A stretch of DNA of 64,000 bases from Deltaproteobacteria bacterium (GCA_007130885.1 SLRQ01000066.1:62001-126000); one strand, 5' to 3'; numbered from the stretch's first letter, positions 1-11,939 are shown. The notes: a model not told the origin generated them from the sequence alone. Translations and numbers: made by a program.

Positions 1-1
1 C

Positions 2-667
2 CACGACTTCAATAACATACTGATGATCATCAATGCATGCACCGACTCACTACAACGTCTCTGTGAACCGACAGGCGTCGGCGGGAAGGAGATCGACCAG
101 ATCCAGCAGGCATGCACTCGCGGATCCGATCTGGCCAGACGACTGCTCGGATTCGGAAGGAAGCAAAATACCATTGTTAAACGCTTGGATCTCGGGGCGC
201 TGGTTCGGAACTCACAAGCCTTGCTGTCAAAGGTCCTGGGTGACGGCGTGCAGCTTGAAGTATTCGTGGAGGAAGGACAACACCCAGTTCTATGCGATTC
301 CGCTCAGGTCGAGCAGGTTCTCCTCAACCTCTCCCTGAATGCCAGGGACGCCATGCCCGGCGGAGGAACGCTCACTGTGAAAGTTGATACCTTGGAGGCT
401 CGTCATCCAAAGGCGCTCGAAGAAGTCATCGCCGGTCCTTACGTTCGGTTGACTTTGGAAGACACTGGACCCGGCCTGTCCCCCGAGGTTCGTGAGCGCA
501 TGTTCGAGCCTTTCTTTACTACAAAGCCCTCTCGAGCAGGCAGCGGACTCGGGCTGTCGATAGCGGCCGAGATGGCACGGCGAAGCGGTGGATGGATACA
601 CGCTCCCGAGGACACCGGTGGTAAAGGTGCCCGGTTCGAGATTTTACTCCCCAAGGCATCGGCATAG
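2..667 (+). CDS. Sensor histidine kinase, C-terminal fragment
   Basis: The gene runs off the left edge. The first in-frame codons at nucleotide 2 read HDFNNIL, the phospho-acceptor H-box, so only the dimerisation/phosphotransfer and ATPase domains are present. The HATPase domain shows an N-box (LLNLSLNARDAMP), a G1-type box (EDTGPGLS) and a G2-type box (GSGLGLSIAAEM). The HDFNN H-box is the form common in PAS-linked and hybrid kinases. No receiver domain follows before the stop. The sensor input and the partner regulator cannot be seen. The kinase assignment is secure; the signal is unknown. Confidence 0.9.
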   Translation, partial: HDFNNILMIINACTDSLQRLCEPTGVGGKEIDQIQQACTRGSDLARRLLGFGRKQNTIVKRLDLGALVRNSQALLSKVLGDGVQLEVFVEEGQHPVLCDSAQVEQVLLNLSLNARDAMPGGGTLTVKVDTLEARHPKALEEVIAGPYVRLTLEDTGPGLSPEVRERMFEPFFTTKPSRAGSGLGLSIAAEMARRSGGWIHAPEDTGGKGARFEILLPKASA

Positions 668-798
668 AAGTCGTCCAAATAATCGGACCGAACATCACGG
701 CCGGGAACACCCTCTACTTCTTGCCAGACGGCGCCAAAAACGCATACTACCGGGGGTCGGCTCCGTCAACAGCAATACAGCAGGACAAAGAGAAGCAC

Positions 799-1686
799 AT
801 GGCAACTAGAATCTTACTCTTCATAGTTACAAACCTGGCCGTACTCTTCGTGGCAACCCTAGTACTGAGCCTTCTTGGCCTTCCGACGCACCTTCATGAT
901 GAGCACGGCATCAATTTCACCGCGCTACTCGTGTTCGCGGCCATCCTGGGGTTCGGAGGATCCTTCGTCTCGCTGGCATTGTCGAAGTCGCTAGCCAAGA
1001 TGTTCATGCGAGTCAAAGTGATCGATCGGCCTTCCAACGAAACCGAACAATGGCTCACACACGCCGTGGGACAACTGGCGCGACAAGCCGGCATACAGAC
1101 GCCCGAGGTCGGGATATACGAAAGTCCCGACATGAACGCTTTTGCGACAGGAGCCCGCCGCAACCATGCACTGGTAGCCGTAAGCTCCGGGCTTCTCCAG
1201 AGCATGCGCAGAGAAGAGGTGGAGGCAGTCCTAGCTCATGAGGTTTCACACTGCGCCAACGGCGATATGATCACTCTGACTCTTCTACAAGGTGTCCTCA
1301 ACACCTTCGTCATCTTCCTTTCTCGCATTATCGGCTTCGTGGTGGACAAGGTCGTTTTTAGAAACGAGCGAGGCATTGGGATCGGTTACTGGCTGTCCGT
1401 CATAGCCGCCCAAATCCTTCTAGGTATCCTTGCCAGCATCGTCGTCGCTGCCTTCAGCCGCTACCGAGAGTTTAAGGCCGACCACGGCGCTGCTCGCCTA
1501 GTAGGTCCCAGACCCATGATAGGCGCCCTCGAGGCCCTAGGGCGTGCTCGGGGCCAGGTGGCCATGCCGGAAAGCCTCCGATCATTCGGCATAAGAGGTG
1601 GCCGTGGCCGAGGCATATCCGCTCTATGGATGACCCATCCTCCCCTGGAGGCTCGAATAGACCGCCTTCGACAGCTCGGCAGCTAA
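799..1686 (+). CDS. htpX: HtpX-type membrane zinc metalloprotease
   Basis: A 295-residue protein of normal HtpX length. It has two hydrophobic segments at the N-terminus, the zinc motif HEVSH (in VLAHEVSHCANGDM), two more membrane segments, and the downstream metal-ligand region with YREFKADHGAARL. HtpX is an inner-membrane endoprotease that degrades misfolded membrane proteins together with FtsH. I start it at the ATG at 799, which follows AAAGAGA; an in-frame TTG at 721 would add 26 residues with no membrane or signal character. It is followed by a 278 bp gap and dnaN. Confidence 0.93.
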   Translation: MATRILLFIVTNLAVLFVATLVLSLLGLPTHLHDEHGINFTALLVFAAILGFGGSFVSLALSKSLAKMFMRVKVIDRPSNETEQWLTHAVGQLARQAGIQTPEVGIYESPDMNAFATGARRNHALVAVSSGLLQSMRREEVEAVLAHEVSHCANGDMITLTLLQGVLNTFVIFLSRIIGFVVDKVVFRNERGIGIGYWLSVIAAQILLGILASIVVAAFSRYREFKADHGAARLVGPRPMIGALEALGRARGQVAMPESLRSFGIRGGRGRGISALWMTHPPLEARIDRLRQLGS

Positions 1687-1964
1687 GCTCTAGCTGTGGA
1701 TGCCCTGTCGATTATCCTGTGATCTTGCTGACCCCAGCCTGTTGACGCCTATCTCAGCCCGGTGCTACACAGACCACCACGGTGGTAATCCCCACTCAAC
1801 CCACACGCGGATACGTCGAAAGTTAGCCTACTTATCTGTGTTACCCACAAATTCACAGGCACTACGGCTTCTACTTTCTTTAAATCTATACCCAAGGATC
1901 TCAGTCTATCCGTCTTGGTTCCGGTCAACGGAACCGAGATCGCGAAGCTGGTGCGGAGTAATCA
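1687..1964. promoter_or_regulatory. htpX-dnaN intergenic region with weak DnaA-box-like motifs
   Basis: This 278 bp gap contains TGTGGATGC at 1695-1703 (seven of nine positions match the inverse DnaA box TGTGGATAA) and TTACCCACA at 1841-1849 (one mismatch to TTATCCACA). It should carry the dnaN promoter. With only two imperfect boxes, it is a weaker origin candidate than the mnmG-rsmG gap. Confidence 0.4.
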
Positions 1965-3065
1965 ATGGAAATCCGGTTGGGCGCTGAAAACCTTCAGAAA
2001 GCACTCCAGCGAGTTCATGGCATAGTCGATCGTCGAGCCACCATGCCGATCCTGTCGAATGTTCTTCTCGAAGCTGAAGATGGGAAGTTGGTGGTGACTG
2101 CCACCGACCTGGAGGTAGGGGCACGAAGCGAGCAATCGGCTACAGTACTTTCGGCCGGACGGGCGGCTATACCTGCTAAGCATCTGCTTGACATAGTGAG
2201 AAATCTTCCTCGCGGTGAACTAGACTTGAGGAAGATGGAAAACAATCAAGTCAAGATAACCTCCGGCAAGGCCCGGTTTCGAATCGTGGGCGCCGCGGCG
2301 GAAGATTTTCCGGATCTTCCCGACTTGGACATCGACTCATTGGTGGAGCTTCCCGGCGATGTCTTGGCGGAGATGATTCTTAAGACGCAATATGCGGTCA
2401 GCACCGATGAGACGAGGTACAACCTAAACGGCGTCTTCCTGGAAAGAAAGGAAGGTGTGACCCGGATGGTGGCAACGGACGGACACAGGCTGGCCATCAT
2501 GGGGCGGGAGCTGGGTGCGGATTTCAATCTAGATCGTGGCGTCATAATTCCGCGAAAAGGCCTAACGGAGATGGGGCGGCTTCTAGGTGAGAAGCCGGAA
2601 ACAGTGGGCCTGGGGTTTTCAGGGACGAATGCCATATTCAGGGTGGAAGGTCTGTTGTTGGTCATGCGTCTCATAGACGGACAGTTTCCTGACTACGAGC
2701 AGGTGGTGCCCGAGGTTGCGCAGGCAGCGGTAAGAATTAATAGGGAGGAGTTCCTTTCCACTCTGAAGCGGGTTCGACTGGTGTCCGGAGACAAGGCTCC
2801 CTCCGTGAGGCTTCAGACAGGTGGTGGTGTCTTGACCGTATCGAGTGAGAACCCGGATTTGGGTGAAGCCATCGAGGAGCTGACAGTCGAGTATGAGGGA
2901 CCCGACCTCAAAGTGGGTTTCAATGCCAACTACCTCGTGGATGTTTTATCCGTACTTACTGGAGACCAAGTGGAGCTGAATGCTACCGATGATCTATCCC
3001 CGGGGATCATCAGGTCCCCAGAGGATGAAGGCTATACCGCCGTCGTAATGCCCATGCGGTTGTGA
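1965..3065 (+). CDS. dnaN: DNA polymerase III sliding clamp (beta subunit)
   Basis: 366 residues, the normal length for the beta clamp. The N-terminus (MEIRLGAENLQKAL...) and the C-terminal end VVMPMRL are typical of the family. The protein forms a ring dimer that holds the replicative polymerase on DNA. It leads dnaN-recF-gyrB, a classical origin-region cluster. Here dnaA is not immediately upstream but lies about 6 kb away on the other strand, so the ancestral dnaA-dnaN pair has been split. Confidence 0.97.
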   Translation: MEIRLGAENLQKALQRVHGIVDRRATMPILSNVLLEAEDGKLVVTATDLEVGARSEQSATVLSAGRAAIPAKHLLDIVRNLPRGELDLRKMENNQVKITSGKARFRIVGAAAEDFPDLPDLDIDSLVELPGDVLAEMILKTQYAVSTDETRYNLNGVFLERKEGVTRMVATDGHRLAIMGRELGADFNLDRGVIIPRKGLTEMGRLLGEKPETVGLGFSGTNAIFRVEGLLLVMRLIDGQFPDYEQVVPEVAQAAVRINREEFLSTLKRVRLVSGDKAPSVRLQTGGGVLTVSSENPDLGEAIEELTVEYEGPDLKVGFNANYLVDVLSVLTGDQVELNATDDLSPGIIRSPEDEGYTAVVMPMRL

Positions 3066-3168
3066 TAAGTAGCCGCGTGTCTCAAGGCCCTCGGCAAGGG
3101 TTCCGGTACTTACGACCGCTGGCGGCTTTTCAAAGAGTGTTGGCCTCGTCAAGGGCGACCTACGTTTC

Positions 3169-4335
3169 ATGAGAGTCACAAGCCTGGGATTACACGGGTT
3201 TAGGAACCTTGAGCCTGTTCGTTTGGAGGCTCCCGCGCGCCTTACGGTTATCGTCGGGGAAAACGGGCAAGGAAAGACGAATCTAATCGAGGCCATCTAC
3301 TGCCTGGCGACCGGCAAGCCGCTTCGTGGTGGACGTCTGCCGGAGATCGTCAACTGGGAGGAGAAGGGCTGCCGGATCCTGGGGAGTGTAGAGGAGGAGG
3401 TGGCGAAGAGCATGGAAGTGCAAGTTCGAAGTGGGAGGCGCCTCCTAATGCTCGATTCCAAGGCTTCCGTGAGGCTAGAAAGGTATACGAAGGTTTTGAA
3501 GGTAGTGGCGTTTACCCCGGATGATCTTCAGGTGGTAAAGGGCTCGGCCGAGAATCGACGTAAATGGTTGGATAGAGCGGTATTCACCAGGAACGAGCAG
3601 TACGCTTCCGTGCACAGAACGTTTCGTAGAGCTCTACGTTCGCGAAACCGCCTTCTCCGAAAAGGAAAGGATACCGGCAGGGTACCGGAAGAGTTGGAGG
3701 CGTTCGATGAAGCCGTAGCGGCAGCGGGGGCACGCTTATGGCTAGGCAGGATAGGCTTCGTGGAAGAGATGGCTCGGTTGATAGCGGAGAGATTCGATAC
3801 CATTTCAAGACAGGGAGCATCCTTGGAGATCAGTTACCAAAGTGATCTACTTCGGGAGCAGGACGTGTCGACCGCCGGGGTGTCCAGAGTCGACTTGGAG
3901 AAATGTCTTCGCGTCGGCATGCGGAAAAGACGGAGATCCGATCTCGCGCGGGGGTTTACTACGGCTGGGCCACAAGTGGACGATCTGGCAATGAAGCTGT
4001 CCGGGCACGATCTGCGTACTTTTGGCAGTCAAGGCCAGCAGAGAGCGGCGGTACTGGCACTAAAAGTTGCGGAGATAGAAAACCTACGGCTCAGGTTGCG
4101 CCGAACACCGGTCCTCCTTTTGGATGATGTTTCAAGTGAGCTGGATCCAGGAAGGAATGCACACTTGCTAGGCTATCTGGCCGGATTTCCGGGGCAGGTA
4201 TGGATGACCACCACCGATCCACAGCTTGCTTCAGCCGGACAAGGTCCGGAAGCGAGATGTTTGACCGTAGAGGACGGAAAGGTATCCGGTGAAGGTGTGA
4301 GGAGCCTGGAAATATCGCCTACCTGCACTTGGTAA
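3169..4335 (+). CDS. recF: DNA replication/repair ATPase RecF
   Basis: 388 residues. The N-terminus MRVTSLGLHGFRNL is the RecF/SMC-like start. Walker A reads GENGQGKT (about residues 27-34). The signature and Walker B region includes FGSQGQQRAAVLALK and LLLDDVSSELD near the C-terminus. RecF loads RecA at single-strand gaps together with RecO and RecR. It sits about 100 bp after dnaN and 186 bp before gyrB, in the usual order. Confidence 0.95.
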   Translation: MRVTSLGLHGFRNLEPVRLEAPARLTVIVGENGQGKTNLIEAIYCLATGKPLRGGRLPEIVNWEEKGCRILGSVEEEVAKSMEVQVRSGRRLLMLDSKASVRLERYTKVLKVVAFTPDDLQVVKGSAENRRKWLDRAVFTRNEQYASVHRTFRRALRSRNRLLRKGKDTGRVPEELEAFDEAVAAAGARLWLGRIGFVEEMARLIAERFDTISRQGASLEISYQSDLLREQDVSTAGVSRVDLEKCLRVGMRKRRRSDLARGFTTAGPQVDDLAMKLSGHDLRTFGSQGQQRAAVLALKVAEIENLRLRLRRTPVLLLDDVSSELDPGRNAHLLGYLAGFPGQVWMTTTDPQLASAGQGPEARCLTVEDGKVSGEGVRSLEISPTCTW

Positions 4336-4497
4336 TAATAGGGAGCAGAGGCTTCGCTAGAGAGCAGCCAGCCGGCTCCAATGAGCCTATTTTTACTGGC
4401 AAAACATGGGGAGTGGTGATATCTTTCTTGATGTGGGTCGGTAAGCTCTGCCAGCGTTTCGCGTGAGGGCAGTCTGCCACCGCAAAAAGTGAAGTAA

Positions 4498-7008
<2,511 letters not shown>

Positions 7009-7030
7009 TCGTCTTTACGAGGAAGAGTCC

Positions 7031-8032
7031 ATGGCCGGTACTCGAATCATTGCTACGGGAAGCCATGTTCCGGATCGCGTCGTTACCAACGTCGATCTCG
7101 AAGAGTTGATGGATACCTCTGATGAGTGGATTCAGCAAAGGACCGGGGTCAAGGAACGTAGGTGGGTGCCGGAGGGGCGTGAGATTGGGGGCAGTGACTT
7201 AGCGAAGGTGGCGACCGAGAGAGCTCTGAAGAAGGCGGAACTCGAGGAAGGCGATATTGACGCGATCATCTATGCCACCCTGTCGCCGGATCACATGTTT
7301 CCAGGTGCTGCTTGTTTCCTGCAGCAGAAGCTAGGGCTGAAGGGGATAGCCGCGCTGGATATCCGAAACCAGTGCTCGGGGTTTCTGTATGGCTTGTCGA
7401 TTGCCGATGCCTGGATTCGTACAGGAGCGTATGAGCGAGTGCTGCTCGTGGGTGCTGAAGTTCATTCGACGGGTCTGGACATAAGCACTCGTGGACGGGA
7501 CGTGTCGGTCATATTCGGCGATGGCGCGGGCGCGGTCTTGCTCGGGCCAACAGATAAAAACGGAGACGGCGTTCTAGGTGTGACCTTGGGGGCCGACGGC
7601 AGGTACGCAAAGGACCTTTGGGTGGATGTGCCGGGAAGCATTTATCATCCGCAATGCGATCCGGCTCATATGACCGAGGGCCGGCAGTATCCTCAAATGG
7701 AAGGGTCCAAGGTCTTCAAGCATGCCGTGGTAAAAATGCCCGGCGCCGTACGGCGGGTGCTCGGAGACGCAGGACTCGGCACGGAAGACATTCGACTTCT
7801 GATACCCCATCAAGCGAATCTTCGAATCACGGAGATGGTGCAGCAAGGCCTTCGTTTACGAGATGACCAGGTTTTCAGCAATATACACAAGTATGGAAAC
7901 ACCACAGCCGCCAGTATCCCGCTGGCGCTGGATGAAGCGCTGAGCGAAGGAAGGCTGGAGCGGGGAGATCTACTTGTTCTCGCGGCTTTCGGTGCGGGCT
8001 TCACCTGGGGAGCGGCGGCCATAAGGTACTGA
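7031..8032 (+). CDS. fabH: 3-oxoacyl-ACP synthase III (KAS III)
   Basis: 333 residues. The catalytic triad is visible: Cys115 in DIRNQCSGFLYG, His260 in LLIPHQANLRI and Asn290 in KYGNTTAASIP. KAS III condenses acetyl-CoA (or a branched primer) with malonyl-ACP to start fatty acid synthesis. The gene begins 22 bp after gyrB with a GAGGAA ribosome site, so the two may be cotranscribed. No other fab genes are nearby. A FabH-like role in secondary metabolism cannot be excluded, but the sequence looks like a housekeeping enzyme. Confidence 0.92.
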   Translation: MAGTRIIATGSHVPDRVVTNVDLEELMDTSDEWIQQRTGVKERRWVPEGREIGGSDLAKVATERALKKAELEEGDIDAIIYATLSPDHMFPGAACFLQQKLGLKGIAALDIRNQCSGFLYGLSIADAWIRTGAYERVLLVGAEVHSTGLDISTRGRDVSVIFGDGAGAVLLGPTDKNGDGVLGVTLGADGRYAKDLWVDVPGSIYHPQCDPAHMTEGRQYPQMEGSKVFKHAVVKMPGAVRRVLGDAGLGTEDIRLLIPHQANLRITEMVQQGLRLRDDQVFSNIHKYGNTTAASIPLALDEALSEGRLERGDLLVLAAFGAGFTWGAAAIRY

Positions 8033-8107
8033 ATCTTGCCGCTGAAAACAGTGCCGGCTCGACAGTCCTGGGAGTAGATAGCACAGGCCAGGAAACCCGG
8101 GAGGGGT

Positions 8108-8178
8108 CTGGGGAGCCAGGATTCGAACCTGGATAGTCGGCTTCAAAGGCCGAAGTCCTGCCGTTAGACGACTCCCCA
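8108..8178 (-). tRNA. tRNA-Gln (anticodon UUG)
   Basis: The minus strand folds into a full cloverleaf. The acceptor stem pairs TGGGGAG with CTCCCCA and has discriminator G, as in other bacterial tRNA-Gln. There is a D-arm, an anticodon stem TCGGC/GCCGA with loop CTTTGAA (anticodon TTG), and a T-arm CCAGG-TTCGAAT-CCTGG. The 3' CCA is not encoded. Confidence 0.95.
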
Positions 8179-8331
8179 AACGGCCGGCTAGGCTAGGCCA
8201 GCAGCGCTCGGGAATCAAGAGGTGTGTTTGCTAGGTGTCTTTATTAGACAGGCTTTCGGGGCTCACAACGAGATAAAGTCGGCACGGATGGCCTTATCGA
8301 CTGTTTGCCCTCTTCACAGACCGGCGCTGCT

Positions 8332-8892
8332 ATGGCAAACATGACCTCAATGAAGGAAGCGGTTGCCATCATCCCAATAGGATCGGTCGGACGGCCCTTC
8401 TGCCAATATCTGGGCAGTGCTGTAGCGCGGATTTTGGAATGCGAAATCGATATCCTGACCGCTTTGGGTCAGCCGCAGTACGCCTATAACCCCGAGCGGG
8501 ATCAGTACCACTCGAACGCGATTGTTCGCCGGGTCGGACAAGCCATCAACCGAAAGAAGCATTTGCTGGGTGTCGGCGTAGTGGATGTGGATCTTTTCCT
8601 TCCCGATCTGAACTTCGTATTTGGTCAGGCGGATAGGCATGAACGTGCGGTAGTGGTGTCGCTGGCCAGACTTCTACCGAGCTATCATGGTCAAACCGAT
8701 GACTCCGACACGACCATGAGCCGCGCCGTCGCCGAGACGCTTCACGAGATCGGCCACATCTTCGGGCTGCCGCATTGCCAACACGATACCTGCGCCATGT
8801 TTTTCTCGAATACGCTTTCAGATACCGATCGAAAGCGGGCTCGTTACTGCGACACCTGCAGAACTCGCCTGGCCAAGGGCATACCGGACTGA
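8332..8892 (+). CDS. amzA: Archaemetzincin-type zinc metalloprotease
   Basis: About 186 residues. It carries the metzincin motif HEIGHIFGLPHC followed by C-A-M and a downstream C-x2-C (YCDTC), the archaemetzincin signature HExxHxxGxxHCx4CxM...CxxC. The family is found in archaea and a few bacteria including deltaproteobacteria; its physiological substrate is unknown. No signal peptide is seen, so it is probably cytoplasmic. I chose ATG 8332 (alternatives: TTG 8305, ATG 8341, ATG 8350). It converges on dnaA with a 19 bp gap. Confidence 0.85.
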   Translation: MANMTSMKEAVAIIPIGSVGRPFCQYLGSAVARILECEIDILTALGQPQYAYNPERDQYHSNAIVRRVGQAINRKKHLLGVGVVDVDLFLPDLNFVFGQADRHERAVVVSLARLLPSYHGQTDDSDTTMSRAVAETLHEIGHIFGLPHCQHDTCAMFFSNTLSDTDRKRARYCDTCRTRLAKGIPD

Positions 8893-8911
8893 CATGGCTA
8901 CCCGCGCCGGT

Positions 8912-10288
8912 TTAGACCAGCGCGCGTCCTATATGGTCGATTGTCTTGCGGACCCCCGTGTCGGTCTCCATGAGGGAAGAGATCTTCCTGCAGGCGCTCA
9001 TGATGGTGGAGTGGTCCTTGCCGCCGAGGCGCCGTCCTATGTCCGGGTATGAAAGGCCGGTGAGGTCTCTTACGAGGTACATTGCAACCTGTCGAGGCAG
9101 AACGATGGCTTTGTGCCGGCGGTCCGAGCAAATCTCCCCGACCTTCACGCTGAAGTGCTCGGCTACTGTGCGCAGAATCTTGTCTACATCCGGAGGTCGT
9201 CCTTCGGGGATGAGCTGATCTTGGAGGGCCTGCCTTGCCAGATTGATGGAGATCTGCTCACCGTTGAGTGAGGCAAAGGCCTCCACCCTAACCAACGCCC
9301 CCTCCAGCTCCCGAACGTTCCGTTTGACGTGCGTGGCGAGGAACATCGAGACATCCTCTGGAAGCTCGATCCCTTCAAAGGAGGCTTTCTTTTCAAGTAT
9401 TGCCACGCGTGTTTCCAGGTCGGGCGGTTGGACGTCCGCGACGAGTCCCCACTGGAAGCGCGAGGCAAGGCGTTCCTCGAGGCCCGCTATCTCGTTCGGG
9501 TACTTGTCGCTAGTCACTACGATCTGCCGGCGGGTGTCATGCAGACTGTTGAAAGTATGAAAGAATTCTTCCTGGGTGCGGTCCTTGCCGGCCAGGAACT
9601 GAATATCGTCCATCAGCAACACATCACATTGCTGCCGAAAGCTCCTGCGAAGCGAATCCATGCCGAATTCACGGATGGACGCAATTACCTCGTTGGTAAA
9701 AGCTTCGGCGGAGAGAAGCAGAATGTTCCATTCGGGATGTCGCCGTCGCAGCTCGATGCCTATGGAATGAAGCAGGTGTGTTTTGCCAAGGCCCGTACCA
9801 CCGAAGATGAACAGAGGGTTGTAGTTCAGGCCGGGCGATTCAGCGACCGACTTGCAGGCTGCATGGGCGAACTGGTTGCTGGATCCGCAAACGAAGTTTT
9901 CGAAGGTGTACTTGTCGTTTAGAGAAAACCTGGTGGAGCTGGAGGCCGGAGAGGTGTTCGGCGGCGCCTCTTTGCGTAGCGCTGCTTGAGCCTGCTGGGG
10001 AGCACGTAGAGTCGACACATCGACCGTTATCTCCACCTCGGTGGGGCTCTGCGTTACTTCGCTGACAGCCTCTTGTAGAAACGACTGGTAATGGTCGACG
10101 ACCCAGTCGCGCATGAACTTGTTCGGCAGAGCCAAGCGAACCTGATCCTTGCTCTCCGAAAGGCATCTGATGCGCTCGAAGTAGGTCTGCATTACATGGT
10201 CATTGACATGCCGCGAGATGACCGAGAGAGCACGCGGCCAGACGGAGTCGGAGCCTTGTTTCTGGTTCGGGGAGGGTATGGGGTCCAC
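8912..10288 (-). CDS. dnaA: Chromosomal replication initiator protein DnaA
   Basis: 458 residues from a GTG start preceded by GAGGTG. Domain order is normal: N-terminal DnaB-interaction domain, a Gln/Pro/Ser linker, then an AAA+ domain with Walker A GGTGLGKTH, Walker B LLMDDIQFLAG and a sensor region. The C-terminal helix-turn-helix contains the DnaA signature (VRDLTGLSYPDIGRRLGGKDHSTI). It is transcribed away from the rpmH-rnpA-yidC block, the common rpmH-dnaA divergent layout. Confidence 0.97.
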   Translation of the reverse strand: MDPIPSPNQKQGSDSVWPRALSVISRHVNDHVMQTYFERIRCLSESKDQVRLALPNKFMRDWVVDHYQSFLQEAVSEVTQSPTEVEITVDVSTLRAPQQAQAALRKEAPPNTSPASSSTRFSLNDKYTFENFVCGSSNQFAHAACKSVAESPGLNYNPLFIFGGTGLGKTHLLHSIGIELRRRHPEWNILLLSAEAFTNEVIASIREFGMDSLRRSFRQQCDVLLMDDIQFLAGKDRTQEEFFHTFNSLHDTRRQIVVTSDKYPNEIAGLEERLASRFQWGLVADVQPPDLETRVAILEKKASFEGIELPEDVSMFLATHVKRNVRELEGALVRVEAFASLNGEQISINLARQALQDQLIPEGRPPDVDKILRTVAEHFSVKVGEICSDRRHKAIVLPRQVAMYLVRDLTGLSYPDIGRRLGGKDHSTIMSACRKISSLMETDTGVRKTIDHIGRALV

Positions 10289-11046
10289 GTCAGCACCTCA
10301 AGCAACTTCTTAGGTTATAAATTTGAAAGCTAAGTGGAAAATCACCCCAGTTTCGGGGGGGAAACGCACAGCTATCCTGCTGGAACCGCGAACAGGATAC
10401 ACCTCACCCGTATGACCAGCTTCGTGCTCGATCCCTCGGGTCGGAAGGTGAATGTCCTGTCGACGAAGGAGAAGGTAGCAACCACGTTTCGGACCGATCA
10501 AGATCAATTTCCGGGGGGTCGCGAAGATCCCCGCGATAGCGAGGGATCTTTTTTTGGATTGGTGCTGCAATTTAACAGTGTTGCTGGATCGGTTTTTCTA
10601 GTTTAGCGGCAAGCTAGGGATAACACTGGAAAAACCGGCGCCGAACCCCCCGGCTCCTTGCAGAGCGCCCAAGCCATGAGCTGCCGGATGACCCGTAAAA
10701 AGGCTCTTTGATTGCGCAAGGGCTTCATAATTCCGCCGGGAACGGACGCAGGGAACAATAAGACCCCCTTCCTTCGCCAACACCACCTCCGGCCAAGGGG
10801 TATGGCGCCGGACGAGTGCACTGATGAGCCATCCCCTCTATCGTTCGAGTCGCAGGCGGACAGCCCTAACCTGTCACTACCCAAGGGGATTCGAGCCGAC
10901 CCGGTTTCTAGATAACCGGGATGCTTCGGACGAGTGCAAGCTTGACACAAACGGTGGCTCGTAGATACTCGCGACCTTCCATGCCTGTCTTAAGAGGTCG
11001 CGCGGGCGTGCGACCTCATTCAGGTAGCTCGAGAGGATGGTCCAAA
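10289..11046. other. dnaA-rpmH divergent intergenic region
   Basis: 758 bp with no gene I can support. It must hold the dnaA and rpmH promoters. I find no good match to TTATCCACA on either strand, although this is a common oriC location. It does contain a strong plus-strand terminator (10524-10555), which implies an unannotated plus-strand transcript. Short ORFs in the region run through the terminator or lack recognisable features, and I do not call them. Confidence 0.6.
10524..10555 (+). terminator. Rho-independent terminator, orphan
   Basis: AAGATCCC pairs with GGGATCTT (10524-10531 with 10543-10550). The inner stem CGC/GCG closes a GATA tetraloop, with one bulged A, and the hairpin runs into a T-tract (10549-10555). 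It is oriented for plus-strand transcription, but no plus-strand gene lies upstream in this gap. Confidence 0.8.
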
Positions 11047-11199
11047 ATGAAGCGTACCTATCAACCCAGTAGGGTTCGGCGAAACAGACGACATGGCTTC
11101 CGTCACCGAATGTCCTCTAACGGAGGCCGCGAGGTGCTGCGGCGTCGCAGGCGAAAGGGGCGAAAGCGTCTTGCGGTCCGAGCCGCCATGCGGAAGTAG
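11047..11199 (+). CDS. rpmH: 50S ribosomal protein L34
   Basis: 50 residues, [20 protein letters not shown] at the N-terminus and a very basic Arg-rich tail, the unmistakable L34 pattern. It heads the rpmH-rnpA-yidD-yidC operon. Its 3' end probably overlaps the start of rnpA. Confidence 0.97.
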   Translation: MKRTYQPSRVRRNRRHGFRHRMSSNGGREVLRRRRRKGRKRLAVRAAMRK

Positions 11200-11620
11200 C
11201 GCCGAGCGCCGGGGAGCCGAAGGTCGAGCGCCGGCTCGCAGGGCGCGCCTTACGAACAGAAATCAGTTTCTGGCTGTTAGGCGTTACGGCACATCGGTTC
11301 GATCCCGGCACCTCGTTGCCGCGGTTCTCGAGAACGATTTGGGTTTGCGCCGGCTTGGTCTCACGGTTTCTTCACGGGTCGGCTCCGCGGTTGCGCGAAA
11401 CAGGGTAAAGCGATGGTTGCGTGAGGCGTTCAAGCGACATGGCGAGGAGTTGCCGGACGGAGTAGATGTGGTGCTGATAGCTCGCGCCGGCAGCCCGGAT
11501 GCCGGTTATCACCAAATAAGCAGCGAACTAAGAGATCTGGCCGTACGACTTCGACGAGAAACGTGCTCCAACAAGGGAACCGTCAGCCGGGCGGGAAAGG
11601 GAAGTGACGAAGGTGGCTGA
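11171..11620 (+). CDS. rnpA: Ribonuclease P protein component
   Basis: The RnpA core is clear: [15 protein letters not shown] at the N-terminal side and [21 protein letters not shown], the RNR signature that binds P RNA and pre-tRNA leader. There is no start codon in this frame between the end of rpmH (11199) and the core, so translation must begin inside rpmH. I list the TTG at 11171, which follows GAAAGGGG; the ATG at 11093 is the other option and would give 175 residues. The C-terminus is extended and overlaps yidD by 17 bp. Confidence 0.85.
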   Translation: MRSEPPCGSSAERRGAEGRAPARRARLTNRNQFLAVRRYGTSVRSRHLVAAVLENDLGLRRLGLTVSSRVGSAVARNRVKRWLREAFKRHGEELPDGVDVVLIARAGSPDAGYHQISSELRDLAVRLRRETCSNKGTVSRAGKGSDEGG

Positions 11621-11936
11621 AAACGAGGCTCCAGGTAGATTGAACAGCAAGGTCCTGGCCGGAAGCCTGTTGAGGCTCGTTAGCGCCTTGGCGTCCGCTG
11701 TGATGGTCGCCTTCCTTCGTCTCTACAAGATGTGCATCTCGCCTCTCTTGCCTCGAGCCTGTCGTTTTCACCCGAGCTGTTCGAGCTATGCCGTGGAGGC
11801 CATATCGGCTTGGGGGCCATGGCGAGGCGCGCTGATGTCCGCGTTTCGAGTATTGAGATGTCACCCCTTTCACCCAGGAGGTTACGACCCCGTGCCTCCT
11901 TGCGGGAATGCCCGCCGAGAGAGCACCGAAGGCTAG
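11604..11936 (+). CDS. yidD: Membrane protein insertion efficiency factor YidD
   Basis: 110 residues from GTG 11604, after GGAAAGGGA. The YidD core is present: [21 protein letters not shown], then SYAVEAI, and the end [12 protein letters not shown]. YidD is a small amphipathic, membrane-associated protein that helps YidC-dependent insertion. It overlaps rnpA and ends 3 bp before yidC, so the group is translationally linked. Confidence 0.93.
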   Translation: MTKVAENEAPGRLNSKVLAGSLLRLVSALASAVMVAFLRLYKMCISPLLPRACRFHPSCSSYAVEAISAWGPWRGALMSAFRVLRCHPFHPGGYDPVPPCGNARRESTEG

Positions 11937-11939
11937 GCA

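Noticed and set aside
10334..10606. 90-codon plus-strand ORF in the dnaA-rpmH gap
   Set aside because: It reads through the strong terminator at 10524-10555 and has no ribosome site or recognisable sequence.
10289..11046. Classical oriC between dnaA and rpmH
   Set aside because: I found no clear TTATCCACA-type boxes on either strand, whereas the mnmG-rsmG gap has two perfect ones with parS sites. Not excluded by sequence alone.
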